Positions 48,387 to 56,985 of a DNA stretch of 60,916 nucleotides are shown one piece after another (positions within the stretch are counted from its first letter, which is position 1; each line of letters begins with the position of its first letter). A model generated the notes under the pieces. The model worked only from the letters and a program-made list of their open reading frames with translations. It was not told where the DNA came from and made no database searches. The position numbers and the translations under genes were made by a program. The DNA is from Zoogloea oleivorans (GTDB lineage: Bacteria > Pseudomonadota > Gammaproteobacteria > Burkholderiales > Rhodocyclaceae), in assembly GCA_030157785.1 (NCBI GenBank), contig JAOAUC010000033.1:1-60916 (forward strand), given 5' to 3'.

Positions 48387-50563
48387 TGACGGCAAGCAAT
48401 AGCGCACGTGTCCTGGTTGTCGATGACGACCCCCTGACCCGCCTGATGGCGACCGAAGCCCTGCGCGAGGGGGGATTCGCCATCGTCGAAGCCGAGGACG
48501 GGGAGCAGGCTCTGGCCCTCTTCGATGCGGCGCCGCCGGACTTGGTGCTGCTCGATGTGATGATGCCCGGCCTCAGCGGCTTCGAGGTTTGCCAGCGCCT
48601 GCGCGCGCGGCCGAGCGGCCAGCTGGTCCCGATCATCATGCTCACCGGGCTCGACGACGGCGATTCGGTCGAGCGGGCCTTCGACGTGGGCGCCACCGAC
48701 TTCATCTCCAAGCCGATCAACTGGACGCTGTTGCGCTTTCGCATCCGTTACGTGCTGCGCTCGGCGGAGGTGATGAAGGAGCTCACCCGCAACAAGGAGA
48801 GCCTGTCGAATGCCCAGCGGATTGCCCGCCTGGGGAGTTGGGAGTGGTTTGTGGCGGAAGACCGCGTCCAGCGTTCGGCCCAGTATTACCGCCTGTTCGG
48901 GCAACTGCCCGACGGGTTCGGCGAGGGCATGTCGGCGGTGCTGGAACATGTCTATGTGCCCGACCGGGCCCTGGTGGCGGCGGCCCTGGAGGGCGCCGGC
49001 AAGGGTACCGGCTTCCAGCTGACTTACCGGGTGGTATGGCCGGACGGCAGTGTGCGGACGGTGCTCGAAACCGTCGAGCCGTCGGACGGCAATGGGGATC
49101 ACACCAGTGCCGGACTGGTCATGGAGGGCAGCGCCCAGGACATCACCGAACAGGTGGATGCCCAGCGGCGGATTCGTCAGCTCGCCTACTTCGATCACCT
49201 CACCGGGCTGCCCAACCGCGAGTTCTTCCGCGAGACCCTGCTCGGGATCACCTCGCGCAGCCTGCGCAACGACAGCCGTTGTGCGGTGATGGTGGTGGAC
49301 ATCGACCGCTTTGCCCGGATCAACGACAGCCTGGGCCCGGAGCGGGGCGACCAGGTCCTGCAGGTCATCGGCCATCGCCTGCGCGAGGCCATGGGTGATC
49401 GCACCCCGGCCGAGCCGGCCGGGGGCGGGGGCATGGTGCGCTTCAAGGTGGCGCGGCTGGCCGCCGACGAGTTCGGCATCCTGATGAGCGACGTGGGGGA
49501 GGTGGACGAGATGCTGGCACTGGCGCACAACCTGCTGCAGGTGGTGCGGGCGCCGATTCGCGTACCGGGGCAGGACATCACTCTGTCGGCGCGGGTCGGG
49601 CTGGCCATGATGCCCGACCACGCGACCGACGCCGACGCCCTGCTGAAGGCGGCCGAGACCGCCCTCAACCGTGCCAAGCGGACCAACGGCGACCCGGTGG
49701 CCCTGTTCTCCGAGGAGATGAAGGTGGCAGCCTTCCTCCGCTTCACGCTGGAAGGCGATTTGCGCCGGGCCATCGGCGCCGACGAGCTCAAGGTACTTTA
49801 CCAGCCCATCGTCGACGTGAACCAGCGGGCGGTCGTCAAGGCCGAGGCCCTGGTGCGCTGGCCGCACATGGATCGCGGCTCGGTGCCGCCGCCGGAGTTC
49901 ATTTCCCTGGCCGAAGAAACCGGAATGATCGTGCCCCTCAGCCGCTGCGTGATGGAGCGGGTGTGCGCCGATATCGCCGCGCTGGGCGATGAGCTACCGG
50001 ATGATTTTCGGGTCAGCATCAACCTGTCCGGCGTGAATTTCATGGATGCCCAGCTGATTCCCACCGTCCGCGCCGTGCTGGCGGAGGCCGGGATTCCGGC
50101 CTCACGGATCGAGTTCGAGCTGACCGAAACCGTGCTGATGCGCGACCTGGACTACGCCACCACCATCCTGGCCCAGTTGCGCGAAATGGGTGTGCGGGTG
50201 GCCGTGGATGACTTTGGCACCGGCTATTCGTCGCTGGCCTACCTGCGCCGGCTGGCGGTGGACACCCTGAAGATCGACCGCTCCTTCGTCAATGAGCTGG
50301 ATGACGGGCAGGGCATTGCGATTGTCGAGGCGGTGATCGGGCTGGCCCACAGCCTGGGCCTGGAAGTGGTGGCCGAAGGCGTCGAAACGGTTGCCCAGCT
50401 GGAGGCCCTGAGCCAGCGCGGCTGCCACCTGATTCAGGGCTTCCTGTTTGCCCGGCCGATGTCCTCCGCCATGCTGGCCGAGGTCTTGCGCAATCCGGCC
50501 TTCATTCCTGCCAGCGTGCAGCCGGCGACGACGCGTGGAGGCGTTGCCCAGCCGGTGCTCTGA
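48383..50563 (+). CDS. Response regulator REC-PAS-GGDEF(degenerate)-EAL
   Basis: 726 residues starting with ATGA overlap to the kinase. The receiver has DDD at 14-16 and Asp 58 ([13 protein letters not shown]). A PAS domain ([20 protein letters not shown]) leads to a GGDEF domain whose motif is AADEF (360-364), without an I-site, so it is not expected to make cyclic-di-GMP. The EAL domain is intact (EALVRW 488-, [36 protein letters not shown]). It is the probable phosphodiesterase output of the receptor-YfiR-kinase system. Confidence 0.93.
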   Translation: MMTASNSARVLVVDDDPLTRLMATEALREGGFAIVEAEDGEQALALFDAAPPDLVLLDVMMPGLSGFEVCQRLRARPSGQLVPIIMLTGLDDGDSVERAFDVGATDFISKPINWTLLRFRIRYVLRSAEVMKELTRNKESLSNAQRIARLGSWEWFVAEDRVQRSAQYYRLFGQLPDGFGEGMSAVLEHVYVPDRALVAAALEGAGKGTGFQLTYRVVWPDGSVRTVLETVEPSDGNGDHTSAGLVMEGSAQDITEQVDAQRRIRQLAYFDHLTGLPNREFFRETLLGITSRSLRNDSRCAVMVVDIDRFARINDSLGPERGDQVLQVIGHRLREAMGDRTPAEPAGGGGMVRFKVARLAADEFGILMSDVGEVDEMLALAHNLLQVVRAPIRVPGQDITLSARVGLAMMPDHATDADALLKAAETALNRAKRTNGDPVALFSEEMKVAAFLRFTLEGDLRRAIGADELKVLYQPIVDVNQRAVVKAEALVRWPHMDRGSVPPPEFISLAEETGMIVPLSRCVMERVCADIAALGDELPDDFRVSINLSGVNFMDAQLIPTVRAVLAEAGIPASRIEFELTETVLMRDLDYATTILAQLREMGVRVAVDDFGTGYSSLAYLRRLAVDTLKIDRSFVNELDDGQGIAIVEAVIGLAHSLGLEVVAEGVETVAQLEALSQRGCHLIQGFLFARPMSSAMLAEVLRNPAFIPASVQPATTRGGVAQPVL

Positions 50564-50576
50564 ACCCGCCTCTTCC

Positions 50577-51875
50577 TTATTTGTGTTCAGGGCGAATGGC
50601 GATGATCAGGCGGGTGCCTTCCGAGGCTTCGAGTTCGCGCAGCTGACGAATCAGGCTCTCGTCGAGCACGAAGTCGGCGGCCAGGAGCATGACGCCGTCG
50701 CGGGTCACCAGATCACGGGCCAGCACCATGCCCGGCTTGAGGGCGGCCGGGTTCACTTCGCCGCCGGTGCTGACGGTGGTTTCGGCAACCCCGAGCACCT
50801 CCACCAGCGCGTCCACGACCTGCGGGCAATAGCGCTTGCCGCGGTTTTGCTGGATGAAGGCGATGGCTTCGTCCGGCTTCAGCCTGCGCGGTGAATGGGA
50901 GCCGATCTGCAGGCCATCGAAGTCGTTGGCTACGGCAATGATGCGGGCCCCGAACGGAATTGCCAGGCCGGAAAGGCGGTCCGGGTAGCCCTGGCCGTCC
51001 CAGCGCTCGTGGTGGCCGCGGATGAAGGTGCCGGCCTTGCGCAGGTTTTCGATGCCCATCAGGGCGGCCTGGCCAGTGACCGGATGCTTGCGCAGCACGC
51101 CCAGTTCGTCGCCGCTCATGTGGGATACCGGTTTGCTGATGAGCTCGTCGGGCATGCCGATCTTGCCCACATCGTGGAGCAGGCCGGCGAGCATCACGTC
51201 CTGCACCTCGGCGCCCGGGAAGTTGAGCTTGAGCGCCAGCTTGCGGGCCAGGTCGGCGACCCGCCTGGAATGGCCGGCGCTGGCGCCTTCACGCAGCTCG
51301 ATGAGATTGGAGAACACCCGGATCGAGGTCAGGAAGTGCTGCTTGAGCTTTTCGTGGGCGATCTTGAGCTCGCTGGTGCGGGCTTCCACCTTCTGTTCGA
51401 GGCTGGCGTTGAGCTCTTTCAGCTCCTCGTTCTGGCGCAGGGTGAGGGCTTCCAGGCGTTTTTTTTCACGCTCCAGGGCCTTGCGCTCGAGGGCCTCGCG
51501 AACGGTCAGGATCACATCCTGATCGTTCCAGGGCTTGGCGATGTAGCGGGCGATCTGGCCGGCATTGATGGCGGCGATGGTCGATTCCATGTCCGCGTAA
51601 CCCGTGAGTAGCAGGCGTACCGTATCCGGATATTGCTGGCGGGCCTTGGCGAGAAAGGTGGCGCCGTCCATACCCGGCATGCGCATGTCCGAGATGATCA
51701 GGTCCACGTGTTCCCGGGCGAGCGTTTCGAGGCCTTCTTCGCCGCCACCGGCCATCAGCACGGTGTAGCCCTGGGGGCGGAACAGGCGGCGCAGGGCGGA
51801 AAGGATGTTGGCTTCGTCATCCACGCACAGGATGGTGAAGTTGGGGGCGGCGGGGGAGGGGGCGGCAAGGCTCAT
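50577..51875 (-). CDS. Response regulator with HD-GYP phosphodiesterase domain
   Basis: 432 residues from the ATG at 51875, which overlaps the stop of the kinase gene. A receiver (Asp 63 in LIISDMRMPGMDG) and a coiled coil (about 140-185) precede the HD-GYP domain: LLHDVGKIGMP with His 234-Asp 235, and GHHERWDGQGYPDRL with GYP at 296-298. A tail (LKPGMVLARDLVTRDGVMLL) follows. HD-GYP proteins hydrolyse cyclic-di-GMP to GMP. It is the last gene of the five-gene operon and convergent with the AADEF-EAL regulator (13 bases apart). Confidence 0.93.
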   Translation of the reverse strand: MSLAAPSPAAPNFTILCVDDEANILSALRRLFRPQGYTVLMAGGGEEGLETLAREHVDLIISDMRMPGMDGATFLAKARQQYPDTVRLLLTGYADMESTIAAINAGQIARYIAKPWNDQDVILTVREALERKALEREKKRLEALTLRQNEELKELNASLEQKVEARTSELKIAHEKLKQHFLTSIRVFSNLIELREGASAGHSRRVADLARKLALKLNFPGAEVQDVMLAGLLHDVGKIGMPDELISKPVSHMSGDELGVLRKHPVTGQAALMGIENLRKAGTFIRGHHERWDGQGYPDRLSGLAIPFGARIIAVANDFDGLQIGSHSPRRLKPDEAIAFIQQNRGKRYCPQVVDALVEVLGVAETTVSTGGEVNPAALKPGMVLARDLVTRDGVMLLAADFVLDESLIRQLRELEASEGTRLIIAIRPEHK

Positions 51876-53677
51876 GGTGTGGCTCCGACGGGGGCCTGGT
51901 GGTGGATGGGCAGGGTGATGCGAAAGGTGGTGCCCGCGCCAGGCGTGCTGCTGACGCTGATGCGTCCGTTGTGTTTTTGTACGATGCCGTAGGACAGGGA
52001 CAGGCCGAGCCCGGTGCCCTTGCCGACCGGTTTGGTGGTGAAGAAGGGGTCGAAGATCCTGTCCACGATGGCCGCCGGAATGCCGGTACCGTCGTCGGCC
52101 ACTTCGATCCACACGTCGTCACCGGCCCGGCCGGTGCGTACGGTGATGGTGCCGCGGCGGTTGTCCGGCACGGACTGGGCTGCGTTCACGAAAAGATTCA
52201 TGAAAACCTGGTTGAGCTGGGAGGGCAGGCATTCGACCAGCGGTATGTCGGCGTATTCGCGGATGACGTCGGCCTTGTACTTGATCTCGTTGCTGGCAAT
52301 GTTGAGGGTGCTGTCGAGCCCCTGGCGCAGGTCGACAGCGTGCCAGTCCAGGGTGGTTTCGGCGCGGGAGAAGTCGCGCAGGTCCTGGACGATCTTGCGC
52401 ACCCGCTCGGTGCCTTCCTCGGATTCGCTGAGCAGCTGACTGATGTCTTCGCGCAGGAACGTGAAGTCGGCGGCCTGCTTGGCGGCCCGAATCGCTGCCT
52501 GGTCGGCGGCGGGCAGGGCGCCTTCGCGGGCTTCGTAGACGTCCAGCAACGCGAGGATTTGCCCCATGTAGCCCTTCAGGCTGCGGATGTTGGAACTCAC
52601 GTAGCCGATGGGGTTGTTGATCTCGTGGGCGACGCCGGCGGCAAGCTGACCGATGGACGCCATTTTTTCGGATTGGACCAGTTGCTGCTGGGCTTCCTGC
52701 AGCAGGCAGTTGAGTTCGGTGAGTTCGGCGTAGCGTTTGAGGAGTTCCTCTTCGGCGGTTTCCCTGCGGGCGATATCCTCTTCCAGGGTGGCCTTGGCCT
52801 GCTCGAGTTGCTCGGTGCGCATGGCGACCTTGGCTTCCAGATCGGCCTGCATGCGCAGCAGTTCGGTTTCGGCGCTCTTGCGTTCGGTGATGTCCTGCAG
52901 GGTTTCGATGGCACCGATCACTTCGCCGGCGGCGTTGCGCAGGGGCGCCGCGGTGAAGTACAGCCAGCGGCCGCGCTCGCCCATCTGCGGGAAGAAGTCT
53001 TCGGCCTCGTAGGCTCCTTCGATGACGGGGGAGCGGCGCAGCTTCTTGTTGCCGTAGAGCGTCAGGAGGTTGTCGACCTCCCCCGATACGATCAGGTCGG
53101 CCAGGATCGGGCGTTCGGCATTGTAGAAGGCCGACCACTGCTTGCAGGTGCCGACCATCTCGGCGGCCTGCATGCCGATCACTTGCTCGCAAGCCTGGTT
53201 CCAGTGGGTGATGACGTGCCTGGCATTGATGACGAGGGTTGGCACCGGGTCGCCGTCGATGATCTGGGTCAGCAGTTGCTGGGCCTGTTTCTGGGCGGCT
53301 TCGGCGCGCTTGCGTTCGGTAACGTCGATGAAGTTGCAGACGATCGCCCGTTCTCTCTGGATGTCTTCCTGGGAAACAGCCAGCTCGACCCAGCGTTCCT
53401 CGCCGGACCTGGTGACGATGAGCGTTTCGTAGCGCGCCGCCGGGTGCTCGCCCTTCAGGCGCTCACGGCCCTGGGTGCGGATCGTGCTGCTCACGGCAGG
53501 CGGAAAGAGGGCCCAGAAGGCCTTGCCCGACAGTTCTTCCGGGCTGAAGCCGGTGAGCCGTGAAATGGCCCTGTTGGCGAACAGGATTCGGTCGCCGCGG
53601 TGCAGCAGTATTCCCGAGCTGAGGGAGTCTGCGAGGGGAAACAGGCTGCCGGGGAGGGCGTAGGGTGAGGTGGTCAT
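51872..53677 (-). CDS. Soluble PAS-PAS sensor histidine kinase
   Basis: 601 residues with no membrane segment. Two PAS domains (about 12-130 and 140-265; the first ends FIDVTERKRAEAA, the second TLQDITERKSAETE), a coiled coil, then HisKA with His 351 (QLAAGVAHEINNPIGYVSSN) and HATPase (QVFMNLFVNAAQSV, DDGTGIP, GTGLGLSLSYG). The NtrB-like HEINNP box is typical of soluble kinases. It overlaps the HD-GYP regulator and lies four bases after the HDOD gene. It may phosphorylate both receivers of the operon. Confidence 0.93.
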   Translation of the reverse strand: MTTSPYALPGSLFPLADSLSSGILLHRGDRILFANRAISRLTGFSPEELSGKAFWALFPPAVSSTIRTQGRERLKGEHPAARYETLIVTRSGEERWVELAVSQEDIQRERAIVCNFIDVTERKRAEAAQKQAQQLLTQIIDGDPVPTLVINARHVITHWNQACEQVIGMQAAEMVGTCKQWSAFYNAERPILADLIVSGEVDNLLTLYGNKKLRRSPVIEGAYEAEDFFPQMGERGRWLYFTAAPLRNAAGEVIGAIETLQDITERKSAETELLRMQADLEAKVAMRTEQLEQAKATLEEDIARRETAEEELLKRYAELTELNCLLQEAQQQLVQSEKMASIGQLAAGVAHEINNPIGYVSSNIRSLKGYMGQILALLDVYEAREGALPAADQAAIRAAKQAADFTFLREDISQLLSESEEGTERVRKIVQDLRDFSRAETTLDWHAVDLRQGLDSTLNIASNEIKYKADVIREYADIPLVECLPSQLNQVFMNLFVNAAQSVPDNRRGTITVRTGRAGDDVWIEVADDGTGIPAAIVDRIFDPFFTTKPVGKGTGLGLSLSYGIVQKHNGRISVSSTPGAGTTFRITLPIHHQAPVGATP

Positions 53678-53681
53678 CGGG

Positions 53682-54521
53682 TCATCCGAGCATCAGCCGG
53701 TAGCTGTCGAACCGGGCCTGGGTGTCGGCCAGGACCTTGGTCAGTTTCTGCCAGTCGAGGCCGAGGCCATCGATTGCCTCCTGGTGCAGTCGGGGCATCT
53801 GGCTGTTTTCGGTTTCCTCGAGATCGAGTGCCTGCGAGATGGCGTCGGCGTAGTGGATGATGGCCGCCAGTCCGCCGGGAGTGCCATGTTCCGGCGCGTG
53901 GTGCCAGGCCAGCGCATCCACGATGTCGGCGGGAAAGTTCCAGCCTCTGGCCAGGGCGGCGCCAACGGCCGCGTGATCGAAGCCGAAGATGGCCGCTTCC
54001 GCGTCGCGCAGGCAGCTGTCCTGCTCGCGGGCCAGGTCGATGACTGCGGTGTAGTGCTCCGGATAGAGGGCCACCATCACCAGCCGCCCGATGTCATGCA
54101 GCAGGCCGGCGATGAAAAGCGGCTCGGCGGGGCGCTTGAGGGGCTGGGCGAGGGCCTGGGCGGCTACGGCCGTGCCCAGCACATGCCGCCAGAAGCGGTC
54201 CTGGCTGAAACCCGGGCAACGGCCGGCGGGCAGGCTGGTGACGATGGCCGCAGCCAGCACCAATGAGCGGACCGCCGAGAAGCCGAGCACCACGATGGCG
54301 TCGTGGATCGTCGAGACGCGCATCTGCAAGCCATAGAAGGGCGAGTTGGCAACGCGCAGAACACGGGCGGCAATGGCCTGGTCCTGGGTGATGCGCCGGG
54401 CCAGGCTCTTGACGTCGGTGTCGGCACCGGCCATGGAGTCGAGCACTTCGAGCGCCACTGCGGGCATGACCGGTAGCCCCTGGATACGTCCGATCATCTC
54501 GGCAAGGCTGGGGGGCGTCAT
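53682..54521 (-). CDS. HDOD domain protein
   Basis: 279 residues, nearly all one HDOD domain: IQGLPVMPAVALEVLDSMAG at the start, RRITQDQAIAARVLRVANSP, then AGLLHDIGRLVMVALYPEHY, where an HD pair remains. HDOD proteins are scaffolding or signalling relatives of HD phosphodiesterases and are usually not enzymes. Start overlaps the 104-residue gene (ATGA at 54518-54521). Confidence 0.92.
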   Translation of the reverse strand: MTPPSLAEMIGRIQGLPVMPAVALEVLDSMAGADTDVKSLARRITQDQAIAARVLRVANSPFYGLQMRVSTIHDAIVVLGFSAVRSLVLAAAIVTSLPAGRCPGFSQDRFWRHVLGTAVAAQALAQPLKRPAEPLFIAGLLHDIGRLVMVALYPEHYTAVIDLAREQDSCLRDAEAAIFGFDHAAVGAALARGWNFPADIVDALAWHHAPEHGTPGGLAAIIHYADAISQALDLEETENSQMPRLHQEAIDGLGLDWQKLTKVLADTQARFDSYRLMLG

Positions 54522-54832
54522 TTTGTTTGTTCCTCGCGGAAAGCCAGAATGGCGTGCAGCAGGGCCTGGGAGCCGGGGTCGTCAGCCGTGTGCCGGAACA
54601 GATGCATGATGCGCAGGCGTGCCTTTTCGCGTCGCCGGGCCAACTCTTCCGGATCGACGGCCAGCAGCACGCAGAGGTTTTCGATGCCGCGGCGGCGCAG
54701 GCTGTCCAGGTGGGCTTCGGTGAGGGTCAGCCCGGCAGGCAACAGTACGACACCGCCGGCGTCCGTGACCGGTTCTGCGAGGACGCTACCAGGCAGGGTT
54801 GCATCGCGGATTTGCAGTTGCTTGTCGCTCAT
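54518..54832 (-). CDS. Small protein resembling the accessory domain of HD-GYP proteins
   Basis: 104 residues, no signal peptide. The segment LPGSVLAEPVTDAGGVVLLP and AGLTLTEAHLDSLRRRGIEN matches the pattern of the short domain seen at one end of many HD-GYP proteins, including the tail of the regulator encoded last in this operon. The C-terminal half is helical and basic (RRREKARLRIMHLFRH). Both ends overlap neighbouring genes by four bases, so it is translated as part of the operon. Function unknown. Confidence 0.75.
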   Translation of the reverse strand: MSDKQLQIRDATLPGSVLAEPVTDAGGVVLLPAGLTLTEAHLDSLRRRGIENLCVLLAVDPEELARRREKARLRIMHLFRHTADDPGSQALLHAILAFREEQTK

Positions 54833-56379
54833 GATGCGTCGGCGCGGCAGGTGAAGCTCAGCAATGTGCCGCGGGAGTTGTTCTGCTCACCGAGGGGGTG
54901 GGCCTCAACCCGGAAGCTCCGGGTGCCGCAGCTGATTTCGGCATGCCCCTGACCGGCGGCCAGCAAGAGGGTGAAGTCCGCCGGGAGGACCTCATCGGCG
55001 TTGAGGCCGATAAGGGGAGTGTGATTGGCAAAGAGCCCCTCGGCGGCACGGTTGGCGAACGCGATCATGCCGCCCGGGTCGATGCCTAGCAGCGGTACGG
55101 GCATTACGGCGAGGGCTTCCTGGGTCAGGCTGAGGGCGGCTTCATCCATGCGCAGACGGCGGTCCTGGTCGGCGAGCACGCATTTCAGGCGTTCGTTGAT
55201 GCGTTCGAGCTCCGTGTTGGCGTGCCGCAATTCACTACCCAGGCGCTGGTTGTCGTCGGACAGGGCCTTGCGCCGAAAGGCTTCCTCGATGTTGGCGCGC
55301 AGCATGGCGTCGTCCCACGGTTTGGTCAGGAACTTGTAGATGGCGCCTTCGTTGATCGCGTCGGTGACCGACTGCAGGTCGGTGTACCCCGACAGCACCA
55401 GGCGCACGCTGTCGGGGTACATGTCCTTGGCCTTGCGCAGGAACTCCACCCCGGTCATGCCCGGCATGCGCTGGTCGGAGACGATCACATCCACCGGGTG
55501 GGCGGCGAGCACTTCGAGGCCGGCCTTGCCGCTGTTGGCGGTGAGGATGGTGTAGCCCTCACGGCGCAGCAGGCGGCGCAGGGACGACAGGATGTTGTCT
55601 TCGTCGTCCACCAGCAGAAGGGTTCGGTCAGGGGCCGGGCCGCACAGCAGGCTGGCGTCGAGGCGCCGGTCGGCGGCGAGGAGCTGGGCGAAGGCGTCGG
55701 CCGGCAGGGCGCTGCCGAAGAGCGGGCCCTGCATCAGGTCGCAGCCGTTGGCGAGCAGCACCGACGCGGTGTGCGCGTTGTCGATGCCCTTGGCGCTGAC
55801 AGTCAGTTTCATTTTGTGGGCGCGGCTGATCAGGGCCCGGACGATGGCGACGCCTTCAGGGTCGGCGGCGACGTCCTGCACCAGCCGGGCCGGCACTTCC
55901 AGGCTGTCCACCGGGAGTCGCTTGATCCACGCCAGGCGGGCGTTGGCCGGGCTGGCGGCGCTGATCGCGAAGCGGATGCCGCAGCTTTTCAGGTGTTGCA
56001 GGGCCGCCGCCGTTGTGTCGGGGATTTCGGCCTGGGAGGTGATGATGTTGAGTTCCAGGCAGCGAGGTTCCAGGCGGGTGTCCAGCAGGATGGCGTTGAG
56101 TCCGTGGTTGAAGGCCGGGTCGCACAGGGCGTCAAGCCTGGCGCCGAGCGTCAGCACGATGCGTTTGCCGTAAGTCTGGTTCCAGGTGCTGATCTGCTGG
56201 CAGGCTTCGCGCAGGGTGGCCAGGCACACGCTGCTCACCGCGGTGATGACCACATTGTCGTTGCGCTGAGGACGCTCCATGTAGAACTTTGCACCGACCA
56301 GTTCACCGCTGCGACAATCGAAGCGGGGCTGGTACAGGAATGCGGTGTCGGGAAGGGGCGGGTTGCCAGCGGTGTCCAT
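54829..56379 (-). CDS. Degenerate EAL domain fused to REC and PAS
   Basis: 516 residues. Residues 1-235 keep the EAL fold (LYQPRFDCRSGELVGAKFYM, VDSLEVP, LLANGCDLMQGPLFG) but every catalytic position is changed: the EAL motif is GAKFYM (29-34), the DDFGTG loop is ISAASPANA (139-147), and the AEG-V-E site is AKGID (196-200). A receiver follows with Asp 302 (VIVSDQRMPGMTG), then a helical linker and a PAS domain (about 405-510). It heads the five-gene operon. A cyclic-di-GMP or protein binder is more likely than an enzyme. Confidence 0.88.
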   Translation of the reverse strand: MDTAGNPPLPDTAFLYQPRFDCRSGELVGAKFYMERPQRNDNVVITAVSSVCLATLREACQQISTWNQTYGKRIVLTLGARLDALCDPAFNHGLNAILLDTRLEPRCLELNIITSQAEIPDTTAAALQHLKSCGIRFAISAASPANARLAWIKRLPVDSLEVPARLVQDVAADPEGVAIVRALISRAHKMKLTVSAKGIDNAHTASVLLANGCDLMQGPLFGSALPADAFAQLLAADRRLDASLLCGPAPDRTLLLVDDEDNILSSLRRLLRREGYTILTANSGKAGLEVLAAHPVDVIVSDQRMPGMTGVEFLRKAKDMYPDSVRLVLSGYTDLQSVTDAINEGAIYKFLTKPWDDAMLRANIEEAFRRKALSDDNQRLGSELRHANTELERINERLKCVLADQDRRLRMDEAALSLTQEALAVMPVPLLGIDPGGMIAFANRAAEGLFANHTPLIGLNADEVLPADFTLLLAAGQGHAEISCGTRSFRVEAHPLGEQNNSRGTLLSFTCRADAS

Positions 56380-56552
56380 CTGTTCTCCTGATACTGGTAC
56401 GTCGGTACTCTGCGGTATGCGCTACCAGAACGGCTATCGGCGCCTGAGGCGTCGGCTTGAGGGGAATTTCACCAGGCGGTGCGCTGGCCTGCCGGCAGCC
56501 TCGGCGTCCGTGTCCGGGCAAGGGAGGCGCTGGCGGGGTAAAATCTTTCCCC

Positions 56553-56957
56553 ATGCCCAACAATGCCCAGCATTTTCCGACTCTCGCCCTCGTCGCCATC
56601 GGCCTCGGGGCGGCTTTTGGCGCCTGGTTGCGCTGGTGGCTGGGCCTGCGCCTCAACCCCTTGTTCGCCCAGATGCCCCTCGGTACGCTGGCGGCCAACC
56701 TGCTCGGCGGCTACCTGATCGGCGTGGCGGTGGCTTTCTTTGCCCTGCGCCCGGAGGTTCCGCCGGAAGTACGCCTTTTCGTCGTCACCGGCTTTCTGGG
56801 CGGGCTGACCACCTTTTCGAGCTTCTCGGCGGAGGTCGTGCATCTGATCAATACCGCCCGTTACGCCTGGGCCGTCGGGGCTGCCGGCCTGCATCTGTTC
56901 GGTTCCCTCTCCATGACTGCGCTCGGCATGTGGACTGTCCACAGCCTGCGCAGCTGA
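56553..56957 (+). CDS. crcB: Fluoride exporter CrcB/Fluc
   Basis: 134 residues with four membrane helices. The family motifs [14 protein letters not shown] (channel Asn) and [15 protein letters not shown] (the TFSSF fluoride track) are present. Dimers form a fluoride channel. The ATG at 56553 is preceded by GGGGTAAAATC, where TAAAAT could be a -10 giving a very short leader. A fluoride riboswitch was looked for upstream and not seen. hrpA starts 28 bases later. Confidence 0.93.
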   Translation: MPNNAQHFPTLALVAIGLGAAFGAWLRWWLGLRLNPLFAQMPLGTLAANLLGGYLIGVAVAFFALRPEVPPEVRLFVVTGFLGGLTTFSSFSAEVVHLINTARYAWAVGAAGLHLFGSLSMTALGMWTVHSLRS

Positions 56958-56985
56958 TTCCTCCCGTTTTTCGCTGCAACTCCGC

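Noticed and set aside
56400..56552. Fluoride riboswitch upstream of crcB
   Set aside because: The conserved riboswitch core and pseudoknot strings were not recognised in this 150-base gap.
56539..56553. crcB as a fourth leaderless gene
   Set aside because: TAAAAT lies 8 bases before the ATG, but it lacks the TGN extension and the shared CTGNTAGAAT context of the other three, so the case is weak.
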